Shown here: piece by piece, positions 44,761 to 54,600 of the stretch
Layout of the letters: every line of letters begins with the position of its first letter
How positions within the stretch are numbered: the first letter of the stretch is position 1
Notes under the pieces: generated by a model
The model's input: the letters and a program-made list of their open reading frames with translations, nothing else
What the model was told of the DNA's origin: nothing
The model's database searches: none
Program-made: the position numbers and the translations under genes
From: DT-110 sp964342305
GTDB taxonomy: Bacteria; Bacteroidota; Bacteroidia; Chitinophagales; Saprospiraceae
Direction: 5' to 3'
Length of the DNA stretch: 64,000 nucleotides
Assembly: GCA_964342305.1 (NCBI GenBank)
Contig: CAYFGK010000012.1
Coordinates: 1 to 64,000, forward strand

Positions 44761-46026
44761 TTATTCGGCGATCAGGATAAACTTATTTTTCTTCCCATTT
44801 TCCACCATCAGGTACTGGCCATGAAGCAAGGCTTCACTGGTGATGCTGGCGTCGTGGTCCTGGACTTTTTCTTTATTAACGGCGATGGCGTTGCCTTTGA
44901 TCGCTCGACGTGCATCTCCTTTGGAGGCTACCACCTGTGTGTGTTCGGCCAGCAGGTCAACAATGTTCACACCGTTGCTCAGGGCATCTTTGGGCACGGA
45001 AAAACTGGGTATCTCCCGGGCGACCGTCGACAGATCGGCGGCGCTCATGTCCAGCAGTGTCTCGCGCTTAGCCTTCTTATTGAACAAGAGTTCCGACACC
45101 TTGAGTACCGAATTGTAGGCCTCCTGCGTGTGCAGTCGGATGGTGAGCTCCTCGGCCAGCAGACGCTTGCATTCACGGGGATTATCGGCTAATTCTTGCT
45201 CCTGAGCTTCAATCTCTTCCCTGCTTTTCAGGCTGAAGTAGCGGGTAAAGGTCGGGATGTCCGCATCGTCAGCATTGATCCAGAACTGGTAGAATTTATA
45301 GGGAGACGTAAGCTCCGGGTCGAGCCAGATATTCCCTTCCTCCGATTTGCCGAACTTCTTTCCATCCGATTTGGTGAGCAGGGGCGTGGTGACAGCGTAG
45401 GCTTTCTCATTCAGGTTGCGGCGAATGAACTCTGTACCCGCCGTGATATTACCCCATTGATCGGAACCACCCATTTGCAGTCGGCAGCCGTGCTCTTTGA
45501 ACAAACACTGAAAGTCGTAGCCCTGCAGTAACTGGTAGCTGAATTCCGTGAACGAAATACCCGTCTCTATGCGCTTCTTCACCGACTCCTTCGACATCAT
45601 GTAGTTGACCGTAAGTGTCTTGCCCACATCGCGCAGGAAGTCCAGCACATTCATTTTCTGGTAGAAATCGTAGTTGTTAACGAAGAGGGCCGGATTGTCC
45701 CCTTCGAAGTCGAGTAACTTCCGGAATTGCTCTTGCTGGTGAGCCAGGTTGCGGTCCAACTCATCGGTGGTTTTTAGTTCCCGTTCTTTGTCTTTGAAGG
45801 AGGGGTCGCCGATACGACCGGTAGCCCCGCCCATTAATACGATGGGTTGATGCCCGTGTCGTTGAAAATGGGTCAGGATCATAACCTGCACGTAGTTGCC
45901 AATGGTCAGGGAAGGGGCTGTCGGGTCGAAGCCGATGTAGCCGGTAAGCGGTTGGTCAATAATGTCTTCGAGGCCGGGGGTGGAATCGTGCAGCATCCCC
46001 CGCCAGGTCAGTTCATCTAAAAAGTT
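44761..46026 (-). CDS. tyrS: Tyrosyl-tRNA synthetase
   Basis: A 421-aa class I aminoacyl-tRNA synthetase. The Rossmann core has GYIGFDPTAPSLTIGNYVQ (HIGH-like motif), YQLLQGYDF and QMGGSDQWGNITAG for tyrosine binding, and KFGKSEEGNIWLD as the KMSKS-equivalent loop. A C-terminal S4 domain (SKGDARRAIKGNAIAVN) ends in GKKNKFILIAE. ATG 46026 (MNFLDELTWRGML) is the normal family start; the open frame to 46092 adds only a basic tail. phzF follows closely. Confidence 0.96.
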   Translation of the reverse strand, partial: NFLDELTWRGMLHDSTPGLEDIIDQPLTGYIGFDPTAPSLTIGNYVQVMILTHFQRHGHQPIVLMGGATGRIGDPSFKDKERELKTTDELDRNLAHQQEQFRKLLDFEGDNPALFVNNYDFYQKMNVLDFLRDVGKTLTVNYMMSKESVKKRIETGISFTEFSYQLLQGYDFQCLFKEHGCRLQMGGSDQWGNITAGTEFIRRNLNEKAYAVTTPLLTKSDGKKFGKSEEGNIWLDPELTSPYKFYQFWINADDADIPTFTRYFSLKSREEIEAQEQELADNPRECKRLLAEELTIRLHTQEAYNSVLKVSELLFNKKAKRETLLDMSAADLSTVAREIPSFSVPKDALSNGVNIVDLLAEHTQVVASKGDARRAIKGNAIAVNKEKVQDHDASITSEALLHGQYLMVENGKKNKFILIAE

Positions 46027-46157
46027 CATGTGTGTTTGGTCTCTTTTGAAAGCACCGGTAAACCGGCGTTGCAATGTCCGTTTTGGCCTCATAAACCCCT
46101 TTTGGGAGCGTGCCGTTCCACGGGTGGCCCAAAGTTAACCAATTGGGGTTGTTTTAT

Positions 46158-46173
46158 GGCTTTCGCCAAAAAA
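46158..46173 (-). repeat. Minihairpin motif upstream of the second giant protein
   Basis: GGCTTTCGCCAAAAAA on plus. The A-run is followed by TTAGTTTTC, similar to the TTAGTTTGG that follows the copy at 55977, which may be a promoter -7 region; ATG 46249 is 75 bp further. Confidence 0.7.
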
Positions 46174-46248
46174 TTAGTTTTCCTGCTAATATGGCACAGC
46201 TTTTGTAGTTGAACCCATGAAGAATTGGGAAAACTACAATAGAAGCGT

Positions 46249-49200
46249 ATGAATTCCATTACAAACCACCGAACATATCACTGGAGCCTCTTTGTGCTGC
46301 CCCTGCTCATGGGGTTGCTGGGGTGGTCCCCCAAATCGGAAGCTCCGGCACCCGCCATGATGATGGACGTGGATGGCTGTGCCGGACGCGATACCACCAT
46401 CCAAATTTTAACCTCTTGTCTGGAAAACAGCGTACCAGTCGATCTGAAGGCCAGCTTACCCGGAAATCCCACCACCGGTGGCTTCTGGGTGAATGTCGAT
46501 AGCGTGCCCGCTGACCTAAGCGATTCCACCAACGTTGATTTTGCGGCCTTCCCGACCGGGACCTTCTGCTTCGACTATATCGTAGAGGCGGGGATGAGCT
46601 GCCCGGCGGATACCGCACGACTGACCGTCGACGTGTTGAACCTTCGGGATGTATCGTGCCGGGATACCATCAACGTTGGCCTCAACGACTCCTGTCAATT
46701 CGTAGTGAGGCCCTCTCAGTTCATTTTACTACCGGTGATGCCGGATGCTGATCTGGATACCCTATACGAAATCGTCCTGGTATCGCAGGGAGGAGCATTG
46801 GTCGGCGATACCATTACTCCGGAATACGCCGGACAAACCCTGGATGCTTTCGTCCGCATCCCGGGTTGCACCGAAAATTATTGTGTGGGTGCCGTGCAGG
46901 CTATGGACCTGCGGGCGCCCCGCATCGACTCCATTACCAATCCGCTGGGTACCGATTCCCTGCTCTGTTACGATATCGATTCAATTTACAACGTGACTGC
47001 ATCCTGGCAGGACCCCTCTTACACCTACTACATCGGAGGTCCGGTCTTTAGTGATAATTGTACGACTCCGGAAGTAACGGTCACTGATAATATTGTATAC
47101 GGCGATTGCGATACATCCTTCGCTACCTTATTCCGCACCTTCGAAGCCGAGGATGGCTTTGGCCAGGTGACGGATACCACCATCGCCTACCCCTTCTACG
47201 TGCCGGACCTGGTTCCGGCAGCTAAACTACCCGACGTTAAGATCAATACATGTACACCGGCGGGAACCCCCGTACCGCCCACTTACCCCTTTATTATCAA
47301 TGCGTTTGGGGATACCCTCCTAATCACCGAGAATGAGTGTGACCACTCCTCGGGCTTCGAAGACCGCGAGTTCCTCCTGTGTGGAGGTACCCGAAAGATC
47401 GAGCGGATCGTAAAACTGTTCGATTGGTGTACCGACGAAGCCATCAACGTGGATACGCTGGTCATTCTGATCGGTGATTTTGAGGGGCCCCTCATTGATC
47501 AGGGAGCCGATACGATTACCGTCTCTACGGCGCCTTTTGCCTGCGAAGCCAGTTTTCGTCTGGACCAGACCGTGCTGGAAGATATGTTTGCCCTGGAGTT
47601 CTCGGATTGCAGCGGCTCCATCGCCCTGAGTACGTCCTTTCTGACCTACGGGCCGGAGGTCGACTTTTGGGGAACCCCCACCGGCGACAGCAGCTTCATG
47701 GCCGTCGATTATCCGGTCAACCGGAATATCGTGAATGGAATTCCCTTGGGACTGCACGGTATGGTAATCAACGCCAGCGATGCCTGTGGTAATCTTAGCG
47801 TCGATACCGTGTATTTCCGCGTAAAGGATTTTGTGTCTCCGGTTGTTCAATGTGACGACCGCATCAATGTCACACTTAATGCCTCGGGCTACGCCCAGGT
47901 TGCAGCGGTCGATATCGATGAAGGTACCTGGGATAATTGCGCACTGGATTCCCTCAAAGTACGCAGGCTGGTACCCCCCATTTGCTACCCGAATTTCGAC
48001 CGTAACGGAAACGGAATAGTGCTTGGCGATGAATTAGATGATAGTGGGTACACCCGATTCAACGATCCCGTCACCAATGGCGAATACGTGGAACTATTCT
48101 GTTGTGACCTGGATTCACTGCCCACCATCGAATTATGGGCCTGGGATATTTACGGAAATGCCGGCTTCTGCGAAACAGAATTACTACTGGAAGATAAATT
48201 TCCACCGGTCGCAGCCGCCCCGGCCGATACAGTAACCACCTGCCTTGATCCTACCCTCGACGGTACGCTGGCCAATTTTGGCGACGCAGTCATCGTCGGA
48301 GACGAATGCGGACTGGTTCAATTGCTCGAATTGACACCCGCCTTCGACCTGGCTCAGTGTGGCACCGGTACGGTGACCCGCCGTTTCCAGGCGGTGAAAT
48401 ACCTGGGCACCGTGCGGGAATTACGCTCGCCGGTAGTGGAGCAAGACATTATGGTAGAGGCCGTGAATGATTACGAGATATGTATGCCTGCCGATGTGGA
48501 AGCTACCTGCGGTACGGACCCAAGTATCCCGGGAGTAACCTTTGCCGAATTGGCCTGTGACCTCATTGCCGTACAGGTACAGGACGTGCGTTTCGACGCA
48601 ACCGCCGATGAGTGTTATAAGATCTTTCGCACCTACGATGTGATCAACTGGTGTGAATACGACGGGGAGTCCGAACCGCAGATCATCGACCGGGATATGG
48701 ACAACGATGATGTGCCCGGTGACGAGGGGGTCTGCGTACTGGTGCGCCCCAATGGCATCACCTACTACGATGCCGACGATGATGAATTTAACCTTACCCC
48801 TAACGAAAAAGGCTACTGGACCAACTCCATGGAGCGGCCGTTCCTGGCTTCTACGGGCTATTGGCGATACCGTCAGATCATCAAGGTGTACGATGCGTTC
48901 GCACCTACGATCGATGCCGCCCCACAAGAACCATTCTGCAGTATCAACGACGAAACGCTTTCCGGTTGTCAGACGTCGGTCACCTACCCCTTCAGTGTTT
49001 CGGAGAATTGTACGGACCAGGTTGAGGTGACCGTTTATTACGACGAAAATGCCGATGATGTTGATGTATATGAATTACCCGGATCAACCATCCAGGGAGG
49101 CTATCCCAACTACATCATTACCGGTTTTTATCCGCTGGGCGACCACGCCTTTATCGTAGAAGCCCGTGATGGGTGCGGCAATACGGCCCGCGAAGAATTA

Positions 49201-50793
49201 ACCTTTAGCGTGGTCGACTGTAAAGCGCCGGCACCAATTTGTGCCTCCGATATCAGCGTGGAATTGATGCCAACCGAACCCACGGTGGAAGATCTTGGGA
49301 TGGCGGTAGTATGGGCTAACGACTTCATCCGCAGTCCGATCTACGACTGTACCGGACAGGGTGAGCAGGGTCGCGTGGAGCGATTCAGCATCAACCGGGC
49401 TATTGATCCGGCCGACAGTACCCAGAACAGTGTACTGCTTACCTGCGACGATATTGGCGAACTGGTGGAAGTACATATCTACGCCTGGGATGAAGCAGGC
49501 AATGGCGATCACTGCACCGCCTACGTGGAAGTTCAGGATAATATGGGCTTCTGCGAACCAGCCACCAGCATCATTGCCGGTTCCATCAAGACCGAGAACG
49601 GTGTGGAGGTGGAAAACGTCGAAGTACTGCTGGCGGGAGGAGAAGAACGGGTCACCCATACCGACGGCCGTGGACGCTACGCTTTCGACAAGCTTGCCTC
49701 GGGACGAAACTACGATGTGCGACCCGGTTTAAATGAAGATCACGTGAACGGGGTGTCAACCTTCGATCTGATCCTAATCCAGAAACACATCCTCGGCATT
49801 ACGCAGCTGCGAACGCCTTATCAGCTGATTGCGGCCGACGTCAATAATTCGGGGGGTATTTCAACCCTGGACCTGATTCAGTTGCGCAAGTTGATACTGG
49901 GGCTGGGCGACAGCTTTTTGGGGAACCAAAGCTGGCGATTTGTGATGAGTGACTACGATTTCTCGGATCCCGGCCACCCCTGGAAGGAGGCTATGCCCGA
50001 AGCGATGGGGGTAGAAGGGCTGGATGGTGAGGTTACCCTCGACTTCATGGCCATCAAGATCGGTGACGTGAACGGAAACGCACGCGTTAACAGCAGTCAG
50101 CCACCACCCGAAGTGCGCAATGACGATCAGCTCGACCTGTGGGCACCGGATCTGCTGGTCGAAGCGGGGGACCGCCTGGAAGTTCCCATTACCTCCGAAG
50201 ACCTGCAGGGCATTCAGGGGATGCAGTTTACCCTGGAGGTCATTCATCCTGACCTCCAAATCGAATCCATCCGTCCGGCTCTGTTGGCGAATGATCATAT
50301 GGGGCCCTTGGATCCCGAACGCTTATGGACTTTCTCCTGGAATGCGCAACCGGGCTCCCAACTGGAATCAGCGACGCTCTTTACGGTCGTAGTATCGGCA
50401 AGCGCCGACATCCGCTTGCAAGATGGGTTGCGGCTAACCTCCACCAAAACGCCGGCTGAAGCCTACAATGCATTTGACGAACTACTCAACGTGGCTCTGC
50501 AATGGTCGGCCAGCGGGGTAGGGGATCGCGCGTTCGATGTGCTGGAAATCGCTCCGAATCCATTCCACGATCAGGTGCGCTTGCGATTCTCTCTGCCGGC
50601 TGAAGAGTCGGTGCGGCTACAGATCTTTGATGTTGCCGCCCGATTGGTTCACCAACGCTCTTGGAACGGGAATGCGGGACTGAACGACATCTTCATACGA
50701 TCGGAAGACCTGGCCGGAGATGGGCTGTATATTTTCCGTCTGGAGGGCGATACTGGTTTCCGGGAAGGTCGGTTGGTTTTGAAAAGAGATTAA
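46249..50793 (+). CDS. Giant secreted HYR/Ig-like protein with dockerin-like pair and T9SS tail
   Basis: A 1514-aa exported protein. After the signal peptide, about 12 beta-sandwich segments with Cys and DNC or SDNC motifs (GPVFSDNCTTPEVTV, TWDNCALDSLKV, SVSENCTDQVEVTV) resemble HYR-like domains. A carboxypeptidase-regulatory-like domain (IIAGSIKTENGVEVENVEVLLAGG, about 1105), two dockerin-type loops (DHVNGVSTFDLILIQKHILG; ADVNNSGGISTLDLIQLRKLILG), a cohesin-like stretch, and a T9SS sorting domain (EIAPNPFHDQVRLRF to EGRLVLKRD) follow. It is likely a surface adhesin or matrix protein. The C-terminal dockerin-then-T9SS order is shared with the 15411-22388 protein. Confidence 0.87.
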   Translation: MNSITNHRTYHWSLFVLPLLMGLLGWSPKSEAPAPAMMMDVDGCAGRDTTIQILTSCLENSVPVDLKASLPGNPTTGGFWVNVDSVPADLSDSTNVDFAAFPTGTFCFDYIVEAGMSCPADTARLTVDVLNLRDVSCRDTINVGLNDSCQFVVRPSQFILLPVMPDADLDTLYEIVLVSQGGALVGDTITPEYAGQTLDAFVRIPGCTENYCVGAVQAMDLRAPRIDSITNPLGTDSLLCYDIDSIYNVTASWQDPSYTYYIGGPVFSDNCTTPEVTVTDNIVYGDCDTSFATLFRTFEAEDGFGQVTDTTIAYPFYVPDLVPAAKLPDVKINTCTPAGTPVPPTYPFIINAFGDTLLITENECDHSSGFEDREFLLCGGTRKIERIVKLFDWCTDEAINVDTLVILIGDFEGPLIDQGADTITVSTAPFACEASFRLDQTVLEDMFALEFSDCSGSIALSTSFLTYGPEVDFWGTPTGDSSFMAVDYPVNRNIVNGIPLGLHGMVINASDACGNLSVDTVYFRVKDFVSPVVQCDDRINVTLNASGYAQVAAVDIDEGTWDNCALDSLKVRRLVPPICYPNFDRNGNGIVLGDELDDSGYTRFNDPVTNGEYVELFCCDLDSLPTIELWAWDIYGNAGFCETELLLEDKFPPVAAAPADTVTTCLDPTLDGTLANFGDAVIVGDECGLVQLLELTPAFDLAQCGTGTVTRRFQAVKYLGTVRELRSPVVEQDIMVEAVNDYEICMPADVEATCGTDPSIPGVTFAELACDLIAVQVQDVRFDATADECYKIFRTYDVINWCEYDGESEPQIIDRDMDNDDVPGDEGVCVLVRPNGITYYDADDDEFNLTPNEKGYWTNSMERPFLASTGYWRYRQIIKVYDAFAPTIDAAPQEPFCSINDETLSGCQTSVTYPFSVSENCTDQVEVTVYYDENADDVDVYELPGSTIQGGYPNYIITGFYPLGDHAFIVEARDGCGNTAREELTFSVVDCKAPAPICASDISVELMPTEPTVEDLGMAVVWANDFIRSPIYDCTGQGEQGRVERFSINRAIDPADSTQNSVLLTCDDIGELVEVHIYAWDEAGNGDHCTAYVEVQDNMGFCEPATSIIAGSIKTENGVEVENVEVLLAGGEERVTHTDGRGRYAFDKLASGRNYDVRPGLNEDHVNGVSTFDLILIQKHILGITQLRTPYQLIAADVNNSGGISTLDLIQLRKLILGLGDSFLGNQSWRFVMSDYDFSDPGHPWKEAMPEAMGVEGLDGEVTLDFMAIKIGDVNGNARVNSSQPPPEVRNDDQLDLWAPDLLVEAGDRLEVPITSEDLQGIQGMQFTLEVIHPDLQIESIRPALLANDHMGPLDPERLWTFSWNAQPGSQLESATLFTVVVSASADIRLQDGLRLTSTKTPAEAYNAFDELLNVALQWSASGVGDRAFDVLEIAPNPFHDQVRLRFSLPAEESVRLQIFDVAARLVHQRSWNGNAGLNDIFIRSEDLAGDGLYIFRLEGDTGFREGRLVLKRD

Positions 50794-50812
50794 TCTCGCC
50801 CTACGGAAGCAG

Positions 50813-50857
50813 AATCAGCCGCTGTTTTTCAAAAGAAAGGCAGCGGCTGATTATTTT
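50813..50857 (+). terminator. Intrinsic terminator after the second giant gene
   Basis: A perfect 12-bp stem (AATCAGCCGCTG/CAGCGGCTGATT) with a 16-nt loop followed by ATTTTT, 20 bp after the stop. It ends 6 bp before the next start. Confidence 0.9.
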
Positions 50858-50862
50858 TACGG

Positions 50863-51381
50863 ATGAACAGGCCACATTTTTCCTATCGGCCGGCTAAACC
50901 GGATGATCTTACCATGTTGATCCATTGGGACCAGCAACCGCACGTCATGCTATCCGATAATAACGATTCCTGGGAATGGTCACCGGAAGACCTGGCCGTG
51001 AATCCACCCTGGCGGTCTTTGTGGATTACCCAGGTCGATGGCCGGGATGTGGGCGTGATCCAGATCATCGATCCGGAGCAAGAGGATACGCATTACTGGG
51101 GCCAAATGCCCCCCAATCAGCGTGCACTTGATATTTGGATCGGTGAAGCATCTGATCTTGGTCATGGCTACGGTACGGAATTTATGAAGATGGCACTAGC
51201 TTACTGTTTCTCGGATCAAGAGGTGGAGGCGGTCTGGGTTGATCCCCTGGAGTCTAACCGGCGGGTACATCCCTTTTACGAATCACTGGGTTTTTCATAC
51301 GTAGAACACCGGTGGTTCGACCAGGACTTCTGCCGGATCTTTCGGATTGACCGATCAACGTACCTTTCGTACCATGGGTGA
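50863..51381 (+). CDS. GNAT acetyltransferase (AAC(6')-like)
   Basis: A 172-aa GCN5-related acetyltransferase: beta-strand N terminus YRPAKPDDLTMLIHW, IWIGEASDLGHGYGTEFMKMALAYC as the acetyl-CoA binding region (motif A, about 86-108) and VDPLESNRRVHPFYESLGF (motif B). The whole pattern resembles the RimJ/AAC(6') group, but the substrate cannot be inferred and resistance should not be assumed. Its 3' end overlaps the ABC permease start by 8 bp. Confidence 0.88.
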   Translation: MNRPHFSYRPAKPDDLTMLIHWDQQPHVMLSDNNDSWEWSPEDLAVNPPWRSLWITQVDGRDVGVIQIIDPEQEDTHYWGQMPPNQRALDIWIGEASDLGHGYGTEFMKMALAYCFSDQEVEAVWVDPLESNRRVHPFYESLGFSYVEHRWFDQDFCRIFRIDRSTYLSYHG

Positions 51382-52300
51382 ATTTACTGAAATTCAATGG
51401 CGTCGCTTACTTCGTTACCTGCGGTCCCTGGGGCTACCACCGGCGGTGGGCCTGGTCATCCTGGTCTTTTTATTTGGATTATTGTCGTGGAGACTGATGG
51501 TGACTTACAGCTGGGGCCCCTACGTATTCCTGGTCCTTATGGTGTACCTGGGACAACTTTTGGGGAGGCCCCTTCGCCGGGAAGCTATCCGGCAATGGAG
51601 CGGACCGGATTTTTATTGGCGGATTCGGTGTTGGGAACAACTTTTGCTCAGTCTGCCCTTCGCCCTGGTCTTGCTGGTCTTCAAAGACTGGTGGTTTGGC
51701 CTCCTTGCGGTGGCCCTCAGCCTGCTATCGCTTTGGTCCCCTCCTTTACTTCATGTCCGGTTTCCCTTTAGGCTGCCTTTCGGCAAAAAACCATTTGAAT
51801 ACACCACGGGTCTTCGAAAGCACCTCTGGCTGTTGTTGGTCGTCTTGTTTTTCGTGGTAATTGGCTTTATTGTTGCCAATCCGGGCCTTTCTGTTTTCGG
51901 ATTTACGATCCTGATGTTACTGCCGATGGGGTGGATAGGGCAAATTGAGCCGGTTACTTACTTGTGGCAACACAGTCAGACCCCTGCGGCTTTTTTATGG
52001 CAAAAGTGGGTGACCGGAGCGGAACATTTATGCTACCTGGGTCTGCCACTGGCCATTTTTCTGGGCGTACTGTTTCCCGGAATGAGTCTGGCTGTTGGGG
52101 TGGTCTTTGTGGTGGGGCTCGGTGCCCAAACTGCCATTCTATTGGCCAAATACGCCAGTTATCCCCGTGATATCGATTTTGTACACGCTATTTTGGTGGC
52201 AACCGGAATCATTTTTTTGCCCGTCCTGGTGGTAGTGTTGCCCTTTCTGGGACGTAAGGCCCTCGCTAACCTGAAACAATATCTGCCATGGTCGTCCTGA
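51374..52300 (+). CDS. ABC exporter membrane subunit
   Basis: A 308-aa polytopic protein with about eight hydrophobic segments and no signal peptide. It resembles ABC-2-like permeases of Bacteroidota only in its overall layout; the call rests mainly on the adjacent ATPase, whose start overlaps it by 13 bp. ATG 51374 (MGEFTEIQWRRLLRYLRSLG) gives a positively charged cytoplasmic N terminus; ATG 51347 lies further inside the acetyltransferase gene. One minihairpin motif (51775-51790) encodes PFGKKP. The substrate is unknown. Confidence 0.8.
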   Translation: MGEFTEIQWRRLLRYLRSLGLPPAVGLVILVFLFGLLSWRLMVTYSWGPYVFLVLMVYLGQLLGRPLRREAIRQWSGPDFYWRIRCWEQLLLSLPFALVLLVFKDWWFGLLAVALSLLSLWSPPLLHVRFPFRLPFGKKPFEYTTGLRKHLWLLLVVLFFVVIGFIVANPGLSVFGFTILMLLPMGWIGQIEPVTYLWQHSQTPAAFLWQKWVTGAEHLCYLGLPLAIFLGVLFPGMSLAVGVVFVVGLGAQTAILLAKYASYPRDIDFVHAILVATGIIFLPVLVVVLPFLGRKALANLKQYLPWSS

Positions 52301-52962
52301 ATCAGCTTGCAAAAGCCTACTACCATCAACAGGTGCTCCGTGGAGTAAGTGCCCAATTTCCCGCTGGTGAGATCACGGGTATTGTAGGCCGCAATGGCTC
52401 GGGTAAGACCACCCTCTTTCGGTGTCTCGCCGGATTGACCGGTTACTCCGGAGAGATTGAGGGGTTGCCGGGCAATGGTTCACAGGGCATCGGTTACCTG
52501 TCGACCAACCCCAAATTCCTGCCCATGCTGACGGGCGAAGAATACCTGCGCCTGGCCATTCGGGCTCGTGACTTATCCGTTCCCAACCTGAGCACCAGAA
52601 ATATCTTTCAGTTGCCGCTGTCCGAATATGCTCAGCATTACTCAACGGGGATGAAAAAGAAATTGGCACTTACGGCCGTTTTACTGCAGCAAAATTCACT
52701 CTTTCTGCTCGATGAGCCTTTCAACGGAGTCGATCTGGAGAGCAACCAACAGATGAATCAATTATTTCGACTCCTGGCCAGTAAGGGATACAACCTGATC
52801 CTCTCCTCACATATCCTCGAAAGCCTGACCAATTTGTGTGATCAGATCTACGTTTTGGAGAACGGACAATTGGGAGATCCGCTGTCCCCGGCGGAGTATG
52901 CCGACCTCGGTCGTAGAATGGGCGGGGAAACCCTGGATGCCGATCGACTGGACTGGTTATGA
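52288..52962 (+). CDS. ABC transporter ATP-binding protein
   Basis: A 224-aa ATPase with Walker A GRNGSGKTT (about 34), a degenerate Q-loop region, the signature YSTGMKKKLALTAVLL (about 115), Walker B SLFLLDEPFNGVDLES (about 137) and switch histidine in LILSSHILESL (about 171). The signature deviates from LSGGQ in the same way as several ABC-2 export ATPases (YSTGMKKK). It pairs with the overlapping membrane subunit. Confidence 0.93.
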   Translation: MVVLNQLAKAYYHQQVLRGVSAQFPAGEITGIVGRNGSGKTTLFRCLAGLTGYSGEIEGLPGNGSQGIGYLSTNPKFLPMLTGEEYLRLAIRARDLSVPNLSTRNIFQLPLSEYAQHYSTGMKKKLALTAVLLQQNSLFLLDEPFNGVDLESNQQMNQLFRLLASKGYNLILSSHILESLTNLCDQIYVLENGQLGDPLSPAEYADLGRRMGGETLDADRLDWL

Positions 52963-53453
52963 TTGGCCGGCTTGACGCGCATCGTGGCCCGGAATGCCAA
53001 TTATTAAATCCGTATATTATCGGTATGGACCGACCCGTACACCCCGACTTTCAGGCACTACTGGATCATAAATCAGGATCGTTAATCGAATTATACCTCG
53101 ATTTGCGATCCTTCCTCTTAGATATCAACCCCGACGCCAACGAATTGCTTTACCATACCCACGCGCTGACCTCCGTGTATTCCCTTTCGGAAAAACTGGG
53201 CCACGGTTATTGCCACATTCCCATCTATTCGGAGCATCTGAACCTCGGGTTCAACAGGGGAGCAGTGCTGCCTGATCCCACCGGACTGCTTCAGGGTACG
53301 GGCAAGTGGATTCGCCATATACCCGTGCGGGAAAGATCCGACTACCGAAGCGATCAGGTACGACAATTAGTGGAGGCCGCCATAGCCGTTGCCCGCGAAG
53401 ATCTGGAGGGGAAACCTGCGCCTTCCGGTAAAACGATATCTAAAATATCGTAG
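52959..53453 (+). CDS. DUF1801-like protein
   Basis: A 164-aa soluble protein. Its start overlaps the ATPase stop (ATGA), suggesting translational coupling, though an internal ATG at 53025 (MDRPVHPDF) is an alternative. The stretch ANELLYHTHALTSVYSLSEKLGHGYCHIPIYSEHLNLGFNRGAVLPDPTGLLQGTGKWIRHIPVR is the DUF1801/YdhG-like pattern with a conserved Y-x-x-HLNLGF and GTGK-x-xRHI. Function is unknown. Confidence 0.8.
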   Translation: MIGRLDAHRGPECQLLNPYIIGMDRPVHPDFQALLDHKSGSLIELYLDLRSFLLDINPDANELLYHTHALTSVYSLSEKLGHGYCHIPIYSEHLNLGFNRGAVLPDPTGLLQGTGKWIRHIPVRERSDYRSDQVRQLVEAAIAVAREDLEGKPAPSGKTISKIS

Positions 53454-53457
53454 GGTT

Positions 53458-53518
53458 GGGCCAGATCTGTTTGCTAAATGACGGAGGATCAATACGTAAC
53501 GTCGTATTTGGTATAGGG
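53458..53518. repeat. Diverged intergenic element, copy A
   Basis: This 61-bp stretch starts GGGCCAGATCTGTTTGC and ends TTTGGTATAGGG. It aligns over its whole length with 60336-60395, with many substitutions and one gap. Each lies just after a gene stop (DUF1801-like; histidine kinase). Confidence 0.6.
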
Positions 53519-53660
53519 TATAAGGTAGTAAGATTTGCTTAAATCAAAATATCCCATATCTACAACCCGGTAATGGGGGCTAGTCCTTTGATGATCTGCA
53601 TTTTACAACACCATTAGGGTCTAGCCTCGCTTTAACATTAAATCTGGAAATTAAGACGTT

Positions 53661-54590
53661 ATGCTCCAACTGAAAACTGCCCGGATTTTTATCGTCCTAC
53701 TCCTTTTTGCCGGCCATCCGAGCCTGGCCCAATCCGAGGCCTATGAAGCTGACTTTGATTCTGGTATGGTTCACTTGCATACCGCTCACTACGAATATGC
53801 AGCAGCTCTTTTTTCCCGTGCCCTTCAAGCCAAACCGGCGGATGCAAGTGCTTATTACCAAAGAGCCAGGGCTTACACTCAAGCCGGTAATATGAAGGAT
53901 GCCTTTCTGGACCTGTACGCCTCGGTGGATAATGACACCGATCAGGTAATCCCCTTCGATTATCTGGTGCAGGATACGTTTTTTCACCCACTGAAAGCAG
54001 ACAGCAAATGGCCTGTATTTTTAGATCACTTTACCCGAAAAGTGGGAGGTGATCGGCCCGACCTTTTTCGCGAACTCATGGAAATCCGGATGGTGGACCA
54101 GCGAATCCGTAATGACCTCTACAAAATGTATCTCGACGGATTGAAAGATACCCCGGTTTACCAGGCCCAACTTGATAAAATGGACCGGCAGGATTCCCTT
54201 AATTTGGAGCGGATCACGGAATTGATCGATGCCTATGGTTACCCATCAAAGAAGTTGGTCGGTCGTGCCAGCGGGGTTGCCTGGCTGATCATTCAGCACG
54301 CGGACCTGGCAACCCAGAAAAAATACCTCCCCGTTTTAGAGGAAGCTGCCGAACGAGGCGACATCGGCAAAGGCGGACTGGCCATGACCATTGATCGCAT
54401 CCGAATCGGTGAAGGTAAAAAGCAATTATACGGCACCCAATACCGGGAAGATCCGGAAACCGGGCGTTTCGTTTTTAGTCCGCTGGAAGATCCGGAACAT
54501 GTTGATGAACGAAGAGAGTCGATGGGTATGGGGCCTTTAAAGAAATATGCTGAGCGAAACGAAATTACCTGGCCCCCCAAGGGGCAATAA
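53661..54590 (+). CDS. DUF6624 protein with TPR-like N-terminal region, exported
   Basis: A 309-aa protein with a signal peptide (IFIVLLLFAGHPSLAQ). A TPR pair lies at about 35-95 (DFDSGMVHLHTAHYEYAAALFSRALQAKPADASAYYQRARAYTQAGNMKDAFLDL). The C-terminal two thirds is DUF6624-like: ITELIDAYGYPSKKLVG, WLIIQHADLATQKKYLP, ITIDRIRIGEGKKQLYGTQ-type motif (about 250) and RRESMGMGPLKKYAE. The second copy at 63199-63882 shares these motifs. Function is not established; the family is frequent in Bacteroidota. Confidence 0.82.
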   Translation: MLQLKTARIFIVLLLFAGHPSLAQSEAYEADFDSGMVHLHTAHYEYAAALFSRALQAKPADASAYYQRARAYTQAGNMKDAFLDLYASVDNDTDQVIPFDYLVQDTFFHPLKADSKWPVFLDHFTRKVGGDRPDLFRELMEIRMVDQRIRNDLYKMYLDGLKDTPVYQAQLDKMDRQDSLNLERITELIDAYGYPSKKLVGRASGVAWLIIQHADLATQKKYLPVLEEAAERGDIGKGGLAMTIDRIRIGEGKKQLYGTQYREDPETGRFVFSPLEDPEHVDERRESMGMGPLKKYAERNEITWPPKGQ

Positions 54591-54600
54591 AACGATTACT

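Noticed and set aside
50863..51381. Calling the GNAT gene an aminoglycoside resistance gene
   Set aside because: Similarity is only to the general AAC(6')/RimJ pattern, with no resistance-island context.
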